Below are positions 44,588 through 53,476 of a DNA stretch of 64,000 nt, piece by piece. The stretch is from an uncultured Eubacteriales bacterium. Lineage in GTDB: Bacteria > Bacillota > Clostridia > Christensenellales > Aristaeellaceae. Under the pieces are notes generated by a model that was given only the letters and a program-made list of their open reading frames with translations, was not told the DNA's origin and searched no databases. A program made the position numbers and the translations under genes. The stretch is from contig CACYZW010000002.1 in assembly GCA_902778995.1 (NCBI GenBank), forward strand, positions 17,746-81,745. Reading direction: 5' to 3'. Positions within the stretch are counted from its first letter, which is position 1, and each line of letters begins with the position of its first letter.

Positions 44588-44616
44588 TTGCCAATCCGAT
44601 TTTTGTATGATATAAT
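44588..44616 (+). promoter_or_regulatory. Sigma-A promoter of the flavodiiron protein gene
   Basis: TTGCCA (44588-44593), 17 bp, TGA-TATAAT (hexamer 44611-44616): near-consensus with an extended -10, so expression should be strong. Confidence 0.85.
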
Positions 44617-44685
44617 CATTGCGTGATAATACGAACTGAAGGTCTGCGCAGGCCCCGCGCCTTCGGAAAAAGGAGGATCAATACC

Positions 44686-46530
44686 GTGCATTGCGTTAAA
44701 CAGATTACACAGGACATGTACTGGGTGGGCGGCAGCGACCGCCGGCTGGCGCTGTTTGAGAACGTTTACCCCATACCCAACGGCGTTTCCTACAACGCCT
44801 ATCTCGTTCTGGACGAGCAGACCGTGCTGTTTGATACCGTGGACAAGAGCGTCAGCGAGGTGTTCTTCGAGAACATCGAGCACGTCCTTGCGGGGCGTCC
44901 GCTGGATTATCTGGTGGTCAACCACATGGAGCCGGACCATTGCGCCACGATGAGCGAGCTGGTGCTGCGCTATCCCAACGTGAAGATCTATACCAACGCG
45001 AAGGCGCTGGCGATGATCAAAAACTACTTCACCTTCGACATCGACAGTCGCGTCACCGTGGTCAAGGAGATGGACACCCTCGTCACCGGCAGACATACCT
45101 ATGCCTTCGTGATGGCTCCGATGGTGCACTGGCCCGAGGCCATGGTCTCCTACGACACCACCGACAAGATACTGTTCTCCGCCGACGCCTTCGGTACCTT
45201 TGGCGCGCTGAACGGCAACATCTTTGCCGACGAGGTCAACTTCGAGACGGAATACCTGGACGACGCCCGCCGCTACTACACCAACATCGTCGGCAAGTAC
45301 GGCAATCAGGTGCAGGCGCTGCTGAAAAAGGCCGCCAAGATCGAGATTGCGATGATCTGCCCGCTTCACGGCCCCGTATGGCGCAAGAAGCTGGACTGGT
45401 TCATCGACAAATATCAGAAGTGGAGTACCTATACCCCCGAGGAGAACGCCGTGATGGTAGCCTACGCCTCCGTGTATGGACATACCGAGAACGTGGCCAA
45501 CATCATCGCCTCGAAGCTGGCCGACGCGGGCGTTCGCAACGTGAAAGTGTATGATGTCTCCGTGACCCATCCCTCGGTGATCGTCTCAGAGGCTTTCCGG
45601 GTCAGCCACATCGTGTTCGCCTCCACCACCTACAATGCCGGCATCTTCGTGAACATGGAGAACACCCTCCATGACATCGTGGCCCACAACCTGCAAAACC
45701 GCACCGTCGCCATCGTCGAAAACGGAAGCTGGGCGCCTACCGCCGGCGGATTGATGCGGGCGCTTTTGAGCAAGCTCAAGAATGTCAATATTCTGGATCA
45801 GGGCGTTACCGTCAAATCCTCGCTAAAGGAGGCCCAGCTTTCCGAGGTGGACGAGCTGGTGGCCGCCATCCTCGAAACCATGCCCAAGCCCGAGGCCATC
45901 GAACACAAGCCCTCGGAGGCCATCGAGCCCAACGCCATGTTCAAGCTATCCTACGGCCTGTTCGTGCTGACTGCCAGGGATGGCGACAAGGACAACGGCT
46001 GCATCATCAACACCGCCGCCCAGCTGACCAGCAATCCCAACCGCATCAGCATCGCCGTGAACAAGGGCAACTTCACCCACGACATGATCCTGAAGACGGG
46101 GGTTTTCAACGTATCAATACTGACCACCGACGCGCCCTTCGAAATCTTCAAGTACTATGGCTTCCAGAGCGGCAGGGACGTGAACAAGTTCCCGGGCAGC
46201 GGCTTCCCGCGCAGCCGCAACAACCTGATCTTCATCACCGGCTGCACCAACGCCTTCATCTCCGGCAAGGTTGTCGAGGCCCACGACTATGGCACCCACA
46301 CGCTGTTTGTGGCGGATGTCACCGAAGCGCAGGTGCTTTCAAACGCCCCGTCCGTTACCTACGCCTACTACTTCGCCAACATCAAGCCCAAGCCCCAGCC
46401 GCCCGCCGAAAAGAAGGTCGGCTGGGTATGCAAGATCTGCGGATATGTGTACGAGGGCGAGGAACTGCCACCGGATTTTGTCTGCCCGTTGTGCAAACAC
46501 GGCGCGGCGGATTTTGAAAAGCTGCAATGA
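44686..46530 (+). CDS. Flavodiiron protein fused to flavin-reductase and rubredoxin domains
   Basis: The 614-residue protein contains four modules: a metallo-beta-lactamase-like diiron domain (HMEPDHC near 82), flavodoxin (ASVYGHTENVAN near 265), a flavin-reductase/FMN-binding domain (about 410-565) and rubredoxin at the end (CKICGYVYEGEELPPDFVCPLCKHG). Flavodiiron proteins reduce O2 to water or NO to N2O. Here rubredoxin and a flavin domain are in the same chain, so electron transfer may need fewer partners. The GTG at 44686 is chosen because AGGAGG lies nine bases before it. It is a single-gene unit with a strong promoter and a hairpin after it, consistent with oxygen defence in an anaerobe. 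Confidence 0.9.
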   Translation: MHCVKQITQDMYWVGGSDRRLALFENVYPIPNGVSYNAYLVLDEQTVLFDTVDKSVSEVFFENIEHVLAGRPLDYLVVNHMEPDHCATMSELVLRYPNVKIYTNAKALAMIKNYFTFDIDSRVTVVKEMDTLVTGRHTYAFVMAPMVHWPEAMVSYDTTDKILFSADAFGTFGALNGNIFADEVNFETEYLDDARRYYTNIVGKYGNQVQALLKKAAKIEIAMICPLHGPVWRKKLDWFIDKYQKWSTYTPEENAVMVAYASVYGHTENVANIIASKLADAGVRNVKVYDVSVTHPSVIVSEAFRVSHIVFASTTYNAGIFVNMENTLHDIVAHNLQNRTVAIVENGSWAPTAGGLMRALLSKLKNVNILDQGVTVKSSLKEAQLSEVDELVAAILETMPKPEAIEHKPSEAIEPNAMFKLSYGLFVLTARDGDKDNGCIINTAAQLTSNPNRISIAVNKGNFTHDMILKTGVFNVSILTTDAPFEIFKYYGFQSGRDVNKFPGSGFPRSRNNLIFITGCTNAFISGKVVEAHDYGTHTLFVADVTEAQVLSNAPSVTYAYYFANIKPKPQPPAEKKVGWVCKICGYVYEGEELPPDFVCPLCKHGAADFEKLQ

Positions 46531-46546
46531 TTCCATATTGAGCGCG

Positions 46547-46575
46547 AAGGGCCGACCCCTCAAGGGTCGGCCCTT
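46547..46575 (+). terminator. Strong GC hairpin after the flavodiiron gene
   Basis: AAGGGCCGACCC pairs perfectly with GGGTCGGCCCTT around a CTCAA loop. No T-run follows on the plus strand, so termination may be partial. The 156-bp repeat begins six bases later. Confidence 0.65.
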
Positions 46576-46580
46576 CAGGA

Positions 46581-46736
46581 TGTTGACGAAGTCAACAGAC
46601 TGCAGACCGCTGAAAAAGGCTGCAAGGCAAGGCGGCTAGCCTGCAAAAAAGGGAGTTTACCCCGTCGTAAATGACCGCATTTTGCAGGCGACGCCAACAC
46701 AGCAAGCAGAAAATCCTTCCGCTCTTCTTCTTTCGG
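46581..46736 (+). repeat. 156-bp dispersed repeat, copy 1 (inverted relative to copy 2)
   Basis: Aligned by eye to the reverse complement of 53542-53697, this copy differs at 6 of 156 positions without gaps. It begins with a small hairpin (TGTTGAC-GAA-GTCAACA). Inside, GCCTGCAAAA (46639-46648) pairs with TTTTGCAGGC (46680-46689). The stop codon and the last 25 or so codons of the minus-strand BaiN-type gene lie within it. Confidence 0.9.
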
Positions 46737-47964
46737 TGCCCGACAATGCACCGGTGGAGAAAGCGATTTGCAGATTGAAGCCGCCGGTAGCCGCGTCCAC
46801 ATCCATCAATTCTCCGCAGAAATACAAGCTTTTGATCCGCTTGCTCTCCATCGTAGAGGGGTTGATCTCCTTCACATTCACCCCGCCCCGGGTGATGATG
46901 GCTTCGTTGAAGCCGCCGAGGGCCTTTGGATGCAGCGGAACGGCCTTGATGACCTTCAGCAGCGCCGCCCTCTGCTGTGCCGTGACACCGTTGACCGGCT
47001 GCGTCGGAGACAGTCCGGCCAGCTGGATCAGCTGTTCCGATAGGCTGCGGGGCGCGAGGCCGTCAACGACACCGCTCAGTTGTCTGCGGGACATCTCCCT
47101 GAAATCCCGCAGAAGGCGGGCATCCAGCGTCTGTTCGTTCAACGCGGGTTTCAGGTCAATTTCCATGCGCACGGCGGACAGATCCTCTGGCAACAGGCTT
47201 GAAAGCGTCAGTGCCAGCGGTCCAGAAATGCCGGTATGTGTAAACAGCATCTCCCCCATCTGGCTGTACATCTGCTTTTCCCTTTTTCCGCCGGAAACCC
47301 AGGCGCTCAGGTTCACGTTTTTCAGCGAAAGTCCCGCCAGCGTTCCGGGCCAGCTCTCCACCGTATCTATGGAAACCAGTGCGGGCAATGTGGCGGTAAC
47401 GGTATGTCCGGCATCCCGGGCCATGGCGTGGCCGTCGCCGGTGGACCCGGTGGAGGGATAGCTCAGCCCGCCCGTGGCGAGTATGACGGCGTCGGCATAT
47501 AGAAGGTCGCCGTTTTGAAGCGCGACGCCCGCGCAATGGCCGTCCTTTATCAACAATCGGGAGACTCGCGTGTTCAGACGGATGTTTACGCCCTCTCGCT
47601 CCAGGGCCCGCCTGAGCGTGGCAATCACGTCGCTGGATTTGTCGGATACCGGAAACACGCGGTTACCGCGTTCAACCTTCAGCGGCAGGCCCAAATCCTC
47701 AAGAAGCGCCATCAGCCCGCTGTTGTCCATCTGCGCAAACGCTGCGTAAAGGAAGCGCGGATTCCGGAAGATATTGCGCTGGTACTGCTCCATATCCGAA
47801 GCGTTCGTGACGTTGCAGCGCCCCTTGCCGGTGATGTAAAGCTTTTTCCCAAGCTTTTCGTTGCGCTCCAGCAGCGTTGCCTGCGCTCCCCCGCGCGCCG
47901 CGAACAGCGCCGCCAGCATGCCCGAAGCGCCACCGCCCACCACAATGCATCTCTTCTGCCCCAT
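46657..47964 (-). CDS. NAD(P)/FAD-dependent oxidoreductase, BaiN/HI0933 family, with a repeat-derived C-terminus
   Basis: The 435-residue protein starts with an FAD-binding Rossmann motif (CIVVGGGASGMLAA) and has the family signatures GKGRCNVTN and ATGGLSYPSTGSTGDG, plus the late GGVNVKEINPSTMESK and the terminal GGFNLQIAFSTG. Relatives include YhiN and BaiN; the substrate is unknown. Normal members end a few residues after STG. Here the frame runs on into the 156-bp repeat, adding about 25 residues, several of them Cys, before TAA. The ATG at 47964 is preferred because TGAGG lies six bases before it. It is 13 bases downstream of the RpiR gene and probably cotranscribed. Confidence 0.88.
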   Translation of the reverse strand: MGQKRCIVVGGGASGMLAALFAARGGAQATLLERNEKLGKKLYITGKGRCNVTNASDMEQYQRNIFRNPRFLYAAFAQMDNSGLMALLEDLGLPLKVERGNRVFPVSDKSSDVIATLRRALEREGVNIRLNTRVSRLLIKDGHCAGVALQNGDLLYADAVILATGGLSYPSTGSTGDGHAMARDAGHTVTATLPALVSIDTVESWPGTLAGLSLKNVNLSAWVSGGKREKQMYSQMGEMLFTHTGISGPLALTLSSLLPEDLSAVRMEIDLKPALNEQTLDARLLRDFREMSRRQLSGVVDGLAPRSLSEQLIQLAGLSPTQPVNGVTAQQRAALLKVIKAVPLHPKALGGFNEAIITRGGVNVKEINPSTMESKRIKSLYFCGELMDVDAATGGFNLQIAFSTGALSGTERRRAEGFSACCVGVACKMRSFTTG

Positions 47965-47977
47965 GTTTTGCCTCATA

Positions 47978-48844
47978 TCATTCGGAGGTCCTGGCGAGGT
48001 ATACGTCGTACTTGCCCCAGATATCCTCCATCTGCTCAAAGTACTCGGTAACCTCGTGTCGCCTGCGCTGCCCGAGCGCCACGATGAGTGCGTTAATCAG
48101 CGAAAGTGGCGCTGCAAAGGAATCCACAAAGGAGGACATGTCGCTCTTGGCCATCAGGCAAGTATCCGCCGTGGCATGCAGCGGCGACAGCGGCCCGTCG
48201 GTAATGGCGATCAGAGACGCGCCACGGGAACGGGCGAATTCCATCGCCTCAATAGACCGCGCCGTATACCGGGGAAAGGATATGCCAATCAGCAAATCCC
48301 CCTCGGCGATGCGCGACAGCTGTTCAAATACGTCGCTGATGCCTGAGGTAACAACAGAGACATTGGGAAAGATAAAGCGAAGATAATGCGCAAAAAACTC
48401 CGCGATTGGCGCGGAAGCCCGAAGCCCCAACACATAGATGCTGCGGGCTGAAATGATCTTTTCTATGGCGTCCTCAAAGGCGTTGATGTCCATTTCATCC
48501 AAGGTTGAGCGTATATTTTGTATATCGGCCTTCAATACCTTGTTCAGCACCTGGGCGTGATCCATGTCAGAAGTCATTTCAAAGCGCTGCGACGCCGTCA
48601 GGCGATGGCGAATCAGCTCCTGCAACGCCTTTTGCAGATGGGGATAGCCGCTGTAGCCAAGGGCTGAGGCGAATCGAACGACGGTAGATTCGGAGACGCC
48701 CACATATTCGCCAAGCTTCGAAGCGGTCATAAACACGACTTTATCATAGTGCGTTACGATGCATTCCGCAATGCGGCGATGGCTTTTTGACAGTTTTTTG
48801 CCGCTGTGATTTAATCTTTGGATCAACTCCTGTGCGTTATCCAT
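47978..48844 (-). CDS. RpiR-family transcriptional regulator
   Basis: The 288-residue protein has an N-terminal helix-turn-helix (residues 1-80; GVSESTVVRFASALGYSGYPHLQKAL) and a C-terminal SIS sugar-phosphate domain (ISARSIYVLGLRASAPIAEFF; ISFPRYTARSIEAMEFAR). It should respond to a phosphosugar. The ATG at 48844 is supported by GGGAGGGA at about eight bases. The longer open frame upstream contains the promoter. The regulated sugar genes are not in the window, although an MsmX-like ATPase is at 62 kb. Confidence 0.9.
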   Translation of the reverse strand: MDNAQELIQRLNHSGKKLSKSHRRIAECIVTHYDKVVFMTASKLGEYVGVSESTVVRFASALGYSGYPHLQKALQELIRHRLTASQRFEMTSDMDHAQVLNKVLKADIQNIRSTLDEMDINAFEDAIEKIISARSIYVLGLRASAPIAEFFAHYLRFIFPNVSVVTSGISDVFEQLSRIAEGDLLIGISFPRYTARSIEAMEFARSRGASLIAITDGPLSPLHATADTCLMAKSDMSSFVDSFAAPLSLINALIVALGQRRRHEVTEYFEQMEDIWGKYDVYLARTSE

Positions 48845-48892
48845 AGCGCTTATCCCTCCCCGGCAAATGCCATTTTTGAACCCGTTACTGCA

Positions 48893-48921
48893 ATTATACT
48901 TCTTTTTGCATAATTTTGCAA
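48893..48921 (-). promoter_or_regulatory. Promoter of the rpiR-like operon, with a palindrome in the spacer
   Basis: On the minus strand TTGCAA (48921-48916), 17 bp, TATAAT (48898-48893). TGCA-N6-TGCA overlaps the -35 and spacer (about 48907-48920) and could be an autoregulatory operator. The part of the gap from 48922 to 49070 shows nothing else. Confidence 0.7.
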
Positions 48922-49070
48922 GGCAAACAATCAAAAAACTGAATCCTTATTACGCGAAATATTCAAAATACTTACGCCTGACAAAGGAAAGCAACGCCAA
49001 TAGACCGCTCGTATCGCTTGTGGACGTCACGGTTTATGTATGATCCAGATGGCGGCCCTCAGTATGCCGG

Positions 49071-49099
49071 TTATGTTTTTCGCATCGTCCTCATAGATT
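49071..49099 (+). promoter_or_regulatory. Possible sigma-E-type promoter of spoIIP
   Basis: TTATGTT (49071-49077), 14 bp, CATAGATT (49092-49099). The -10 matches the sigma-E pattern CATACAAT at six of eight bases; the -35 is weaker. spoIIP is a mother-cell gene in Bacillus, so the position makes sense. Confidence 0.4.
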
Positions 49100-49129
49100 A
49101 GTGCGTGAAGAGTTGCGGGAGGTGAACAG

Positions 49130-50083
49130 ATGATTCATTTCAAGGTTATCCGTGCGTCGCGCCTGTTGCTGACCGTCGCCATTGTGCTGCTGGTAGCGAT
49201 GCTTGCCCTGTTGGGCGTGCGATTGCTCGAGCAGCGCCACGCGCCCCCGGTCAACAGCTCCGCCAGCCTGGTCGAAGCTGCTGTCAGCGACGAGGTAAAG
49301 ACCGAACAGGTCTTTGCCTCGTCTGACAATTCGGACTTGCTTACAGCACCACAGGCCGGCAACATAGAAATCGAAATCATAGACGATAAGGATGATGCGA
49401 CACGCGCAAAACGCATATTGATCTATCACACCCACACGCACGAGGCTTATGCGCAGGTAGCAAGCGACCCATATGAAGCGCTGGAAGCATGGCGCACGAC
49501 CGACGCCGGACACAGTGTTGTCCGAGTGGGCGAAGAATTGGCCAGGCATCTTGAACAATTTGGCTTTGAAGTCGTGCACGACACCACCGACCACGAGGGA
49601 AAGGCGCTTTCCACCGCCTACACGCGATCACTCGAAACACTGATGAAATACGAAGAACCCTTTGACCTGTATATAGATTTGCACAGAGACGCCTATGTCG
49701 AGGGAGAACCTGTCTGTGTAACGACCGCTGACGGCGAGAAGATGGCTCCGATCATGCTATTGATCGGCAACGGAAACGGATTTGATGTCAAACCCTGGTA
49801 TGAACAGAACCTGTGCTTTGCCCGCGCCCTGGAAAACCGTATCAATGAAAGCTGCCCTGGGCTGTGTAAGCCGGTACTGGTAAAGGACGGCAGATACAAT
49901 CAGCATGTCGGCGTCTTTTCAATTCTCGTGGAGGTTGGACACAACCAGAATACGCTGTCTCAGGCATGCCGTTCCGTTTTGCCGTTGGCCGAGGCAATCC
50001 GTTCGCTAATGTTGGATGCGCCGGATCCACAACTTGTGGAGATCAGGGAAGCGTGGTACGCCGGCTTATCTGCCGCAAATTAA
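49130..50083 (+). CDS. spoIIP: Stage II sporulation protein P
   Basis: The 317-residue protein has one N-terminal membrane helix (about 9-30), a variable stretch, then the SpoIIP amidase/endopeptidase domain with IYHTHTHEAY (near 97), LHRDA (near 185) and ILVEVGHNQNTL (near 265), which carry the zinc ligands and catalytic Glu. SpoIIP digests septal peptidoglycan during engulfment with SpoIID and SpoIIM. GGGAGGTGA precedes the ATG. It is shorter than Bacillus SpoIIP (401 residues), mainly in the linker. Confidence 0.93.
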   Translation: MIHFKVIRASRLLLTVAIVLLVAMLALLGVRLLEQRHAPPVNSSASLVEAAVSDEVKTEQVFASSDNSDLLTAPQAGNIEIEIIDDKDDATRAKRILIYHTHTHEAYAQVASDPYEALEAWRTTDAGHSVVRVGEELARHLEQFGFEVVHDTTDHEGKALSTAYTRSLETLMKYEEPFDLYIDLHRDAYVEGEPVCVTTADGEKMAPIMLLIGNGNGFDVKPWYEQNLCFARALENRINESCPGLCKPVLVKDGRYNQHVGVFSILVEVGHNQNTLSQACRSVLPLAEAIRSLMLDAPDPQLVEIREAWYAGLSAAN

Positions 50084-50201
50084 GACGGGTCTGTCTTCGA
50101 ATAATGAACAACGCGCACAACGAATTTGACATGCGCCGATTTGTTATTATGTTAATTCATATTAATATCATTGTATTTTAATATGTTGCCGATTTTTGTA
50201 A

Positions 50202-50230
50202 TTGACATAGCACCATCGAGTATGTAAAAT
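50202..50230 (+). promoter_or_regulatory. Sigma-A promoter of the spo0A-like gene
   Basis: TTGACA (50202-50207), 17 bp, TAAAAT (50225-50230), in an AT-rich stretch. The ATG is 57 bases downstream. I do not see a clear 0A box or sigma-H site. Confidence 0.8.
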
Positions 50231-50287
50231 TACACCATAAACAGTTTTACTTATATACCATAAGTTGTTTATTGGGGTTGCAAAACA

Positions 50288-51040
50288 ATGAAGAAGTGTC
50301 GATTTTACATTGCTGATATGGATGCGCAGTTTGTTCTGAAAGCGCGGCGCGTCATTTCCCGTTGCGCCGGCATTGAAATTGTCGGCAGCTCAGGAAACGG
50401 CAGAACGGCTTTATCGGAGGCCATTCGCCTTAAGCCGGATGTGGTGATGACGGATATCCCGCTTCCCGAGCTCGACGGGATATCGTTGCTGCATGAATTG
50501 AACCGCTTCAAATGTCCGCCTGCCGTGATTGTCTGCACATCTTTTTATTCCGAGGCAAGCATGCAATGCGCCTGCAGGCATGGCGCCGCGTTTTTCCTCT
50601 GCAAGCCAATAGAAATCGCCTCGCTTCCTGAGCTGGTTCTCCAGTGCGGACAATGCAACCCGACGCCCTCCTTCTGCATGGAAGATGCGCACCGGGAAAG
50701 TGAAGAAGAGCGCTGTCGCGGCGCAATCGTCCATAACCTGCTCAAGGAGCTTGGCATGTCGGCGAGGCTGGATGGCACCGCATATTTTATTGAAGCCGCC
50801 GTATACTGTTATCGGGACACGCTTTTGCTCAGAAATCTGTCGAAGGGATTGTATGCGCATCTTGCACAGAGAATGGATACGAGCGTTGCGCGCATCGAGC
50901 GCTCCATGCGCAGCGCAATCGCCATCGCCTATGACAGGGGCACTCTGAACCGGCACTTTTCCCATCGTCCGACAAATCGTGAATTTTTAGAGTTCCTCAT
51001 GCGCGCCGTCGAACAGGCTCTGTATTCCCGGATTCCATAG
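50288..51040 (+). CDS. spo0A: Spo0A-like sporulation response regulator
   Basis: The 250-residue protein has a receiver domain and the Spo0A DNA-binding domain. The phosphoacceptor Asp56, Thr84 and Lys106 are present, but the usual acidic pair at the N-terminus reads Asp10-Met11, so one Mg-binding acid is missing. The C-terminal half (LLKELGMSARLDGTAYFIEAA; VARIERSMRSAIAIAYDRG) aligns with the Spo0A domain, including the recognition helix region. It follows spoIIP rather than spoIVB, the usual neighbour in Clostridia. It may be the organism's Spo0A or a paralogue; the altered pocket leaves this open. Confidence 0.78.
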   Translation: MKKCRFYIADMDAQFVLKARRVISRCAGIEIVGSSGNGRTALSEAIRLKPDVVMTDIPLPELDGISLLHELNRFKCPPAVIVCTSFYSEASMQCACRHGAAFFLCKPIEIASLPELVLQCGQCNPTPSFCMEDAHRESEEERCRGAIVHNLLKELGMSARLDGTAYFIEAAVYCYRDTLLLRNLSKGLYAHLAQRMDTSVARIERSMRSAIAIAYDRGTLNRHFSHRPTNREFLEFLMRAVEQALYSRIP

Positions 51041-51117
51041 CGGCGCAGGCATATTAATATGAATTTTCATTTTTTTATATGTTTTCATCAAAATATCTGG
51101 CCGATTCGTCAATTATG

Positions 51118-51126
51118 TGTTATAAT
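51118..51126 (+). promoter_or_regulatory. Extended -10 promoter of glgB
   Basis: TGT-TATAAT with the hexamer at 51121-51126. The -35 region (TGGCCG, 17 bp upstream) is weak. Initiation near 51133 would exclude the earlier ATG at 51133 as start codon. Confidence 0.55.
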
Positions 51127-51168
51127 TAAAAAATGAAATACGCTACCGATGTGGAGGTGCCGATTATA

Positions 51169-53187
51169 ATGAAGGCTTCCAGGCAAACGCAATACAGGAT
51201 AATGTCCATAGACCCCTGGCTACAGCCCTATTATAATGATATTGCCCTGAGAATGGAACGCCATGCGAACACCCGCAGACAGCTGTTGGGCAGTAAAGCA
51301 GATTTGGCCTCCTTCGCCAACGGTTATCTGTACTATGGCATCAACCGTACCGATAGCGGATGGGTCTACCGAGAATGGGCGCCCGGCGCGGATGCCCTGC
51401 ACCTGATCGGAGATTTTAACGGCTGGAACCGCGAATCCCACCCACTTACACGCCTGCCGGACGGCACATGGGAAATCGAGCTTGAAGGGGCCGGCGCGCT
51501 GAAGCACGGGCAGCTCGTCAAGGTTCAGGTCACCAAGGACGGAAGGCGATCCGATCATATCCCCGCCTATATTCGCCGCGTGGTTCAGAATTCAGAGCAT
51601 CTCTTCAATGGCCAGATATGGGCGCCTCCACGGCCCTTCCAGTGGACCGACGGCGGCTATGGCAAGCGCAAGATCGCCCCACCCTACATCTACGAGGCCC
51701 ACATCGGTATGGCGCAGGAAAATGAGGGTGTGGGCAGCTATCGCGAATTTGCAGATTTCAACCTGGAATACATACGCGGTCTCGGTTATAATACCGTTCA
51801 GCTGATGGCGATTCAGGAACACCCCTATTACGCCTCCTTTGGCTATCAGGTGACCAATTTTTTCGCCGCGTCGTCGTGGTATGGCGAACCGGAGGATTTG
51901 AAATACCTGATCAACAAGGCGCACGAGATGGGCATGTACGTGTTGCTGGACGTGGTACATTCCCATGCCTCCGCCAATGCCGACGAGGGGCTCAACGCTC
52001 TGGACGGCACGGACAGCCAGTATTTCCTGAGCGGAGACAGGGGCTGGCATCCCTTGTGGAAAACCCGCCTGTTCGATTACGGCAAGCATGAGGTACTGCA
52101 CTTCCTGCTCTCCAACCTGAAATTCTGGCTGGAAGAATACCACTTTGACGGCTTTCGGTTCGATGGCGTCACTTCGATGATCTATCAGGATCACGGGCTT
52201 GGCTCCAACTTTACCGATTATTCCCAGTATTTCGGTCTGAACACAAACGTGGACGCGCTGACCTATTTGCAGCTGGCCAACGAACTGATCCATACCGTCA
52301 ACCCCTTCGCGCTGACCATCGCTGAGGAAATGAGCGGCATGCCCGGCATGTGCATCCCCATCCGAAGCGGCGGCATCGGCTTTGACTATCGCCTTTCCAT
52401 GGGGATACCGGACTTCTGGATCAAGCTGCTCAAGGACTATTCCGACGACCAATGGGATATGTTCAAGATGTGGTACGAGCTGACCACCCGCCGCCCACAG
52501 GAAAAGAACATCGGCTATTGCGAATCCCACGACCAGGCGCTGGTCGGTGACAAGACGCTGATTTTCCGCATGGCGGATGCAGAGATGTACACCGGCATGA
52601 GCAAATCCTTCCATTCCATCGCCATTGACCGGGCCATCGCCCTGCACAAGATGATACGCTTTATCACGCTGACGCTGGGCAGCGATGGCTATCTGAATTT
52701 CATGGGCAATGAATTCGGCCATCCGGAATGGATCGACTTCCCCCGGGAGGGCAATGGTTGGAGCTATAAATATGCCCGCCGCCAGTGGTCTCTGGTTCAA
52801 AACGGCATGCTGAAATATGAATGGCTGGCCAATTTTGATCGGGCGATGCTGAAATTCAGCCGCAAGTATCGCGTGCTGAACAAGACGGACACCGTCAATC
52901 TGTGGATCGACCAGCCCGGCAAGATCATCGCCTTTTCCAAGGGCGAGCTGGTGTACGTGTTTAATTTTCATCCGACCTACTCCCCCACCGACTTCTTTTT
53001 GCCGATGCATTCCGTGGGCGAGGGCCGATACAAGGTCATCTTCTCCACAGATGACATCGACTTCGGCGGCCTGGATCGCACCAGCAAGGATTATGTATAC
53101 TACACAAAGAACGTCGAGGCGCGCGGTCTGGGCTTTGAAATCTATATCCCCTGCCGCACAGCCATCGTCTTCAAAAAAATTGATTAA
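51169..53187 (+). CDS. glgB: 1,4-alpha-glucan branching enzyme, GH13 eukaryote-like subtype
   Basis: The 672-residue enzyme has a CBM48 domain (about 60-150: VYREWAPGADALHLIGDFNGW) and a GH13 barrel with DVVHSH (region I), GFRFDGVTSMIY (II, nucleophile Asp), IAEEMSGMP (III, acid Glu) and ESHDQ (IV). FDGFRFDGVTSM is typical of the GH13_8 group that includes eukaryotic branching enzymes. It makes alpha-1,6 branches in glycogen. GGAGGTG lies nine bases before the ATG at 51169. No other glycogen gene is present in the window. Confidence 0.93.
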   Translation: MKASRQTQYRIMSIDPWLQPYYNDIALRMERHANTRRQLLGSKADLASFANGYLYYGINRTDSGWVYREWAPGADALHLIGDFNGWNRESHPLTRLPDGTWEIELEGAGALKHGQLVKVQVTKDGRRSDHIPAYIRRVVQNSEHLFNGQIWAPPRPFQWTDGGYGKRKIAPPYIYEAHIGMAQENEGVGSYREFADFNLEYIRGLGYNTVQLMAIQEHPYYASFGYQVTNFFAASSWYGEPEDLKYLINKAHEMGMYVLLDVVHSHASANADEGLNALDGTDSQYFLSGDRGWHPLWKTRLFDYGKHEVLHFLLSNLKFWLEEYHFDGFRFDGVTSMIYQDHGLGSNFTDYSQYFGLNTNVDALTYLQLANELIHTVNPFALTIAEEMSGMPGMCIPIRSGGIGFDYRLSMGIPDFWIKLLKDYSDDQWDMFKMWYELTTRRPQEKNIGYCESHDQALVGDKTLIFRMADAEMYTGMSKSFHSIAIDRAIALHKMIRFITLTLGSDGYLNFMGNEFGHPEWIDFPREGNGWSYKYARRQWSLVQNGMLKYEWLANFDRAMLKFSRKYRVLNKTDTVNLWIDQPGKIIAFSKGELVYVFNFHPTYSPTDFFLPMHSVGEGRYKVIFSTDDIDFGGLDRTSKDYVYYTKNVEARGLGFEIYIPCRTAIVFKKID

Positions 53188-53204
53188 AGGCATCAATATA
53201 AAAT

Positions 53205-53470
53205 CATGACCACCGGCTTAGCCGGTGGTTTGCACCAGGCCTATAAGGCCATTTTGCCGGCAACGCTTACGCGCCTTGAACAGCCGCCTTATGCACCACT
53301 TCCTCCAGTACCACTAAAGTGGTTGCGACTTGCAATGCTGTTCTTCTTGCACATTTCTGTTGCTATGTTTTCCCTTAGTCCTTTGTCTGTTTTCCGGATA
53401 AGGGTTGGACGAACTACTCATAGCTATAAGCTTTTTGGAACCCCCGCTCGAAGCGGGGGTTTTCGTTGTA
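53205..53470 (+). mobile_element. IS200/IS605-like relic without transposase
   Basis: The left end has a perfect hairpin ACCACCGGC-TTA-GCCGGTGGT (53209-53229) and then GGCCTATAAGGCC (53238-53250). The right end has AACCCCCGCT-CGA-AGCGGGGGTT (about 53439-53462). These subterminal hairpins at both ends, with no long inverted repeats, resemble IS200/IS605 elements and their non-autonomous derivatives. The 190 bp between hold no tnpA or tnpB. The first hairpin also serves as a terminator for glgB. Assignment is by structure only. Confidence 0.5.
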
Positions 53471-53476
53471 CAAAAA

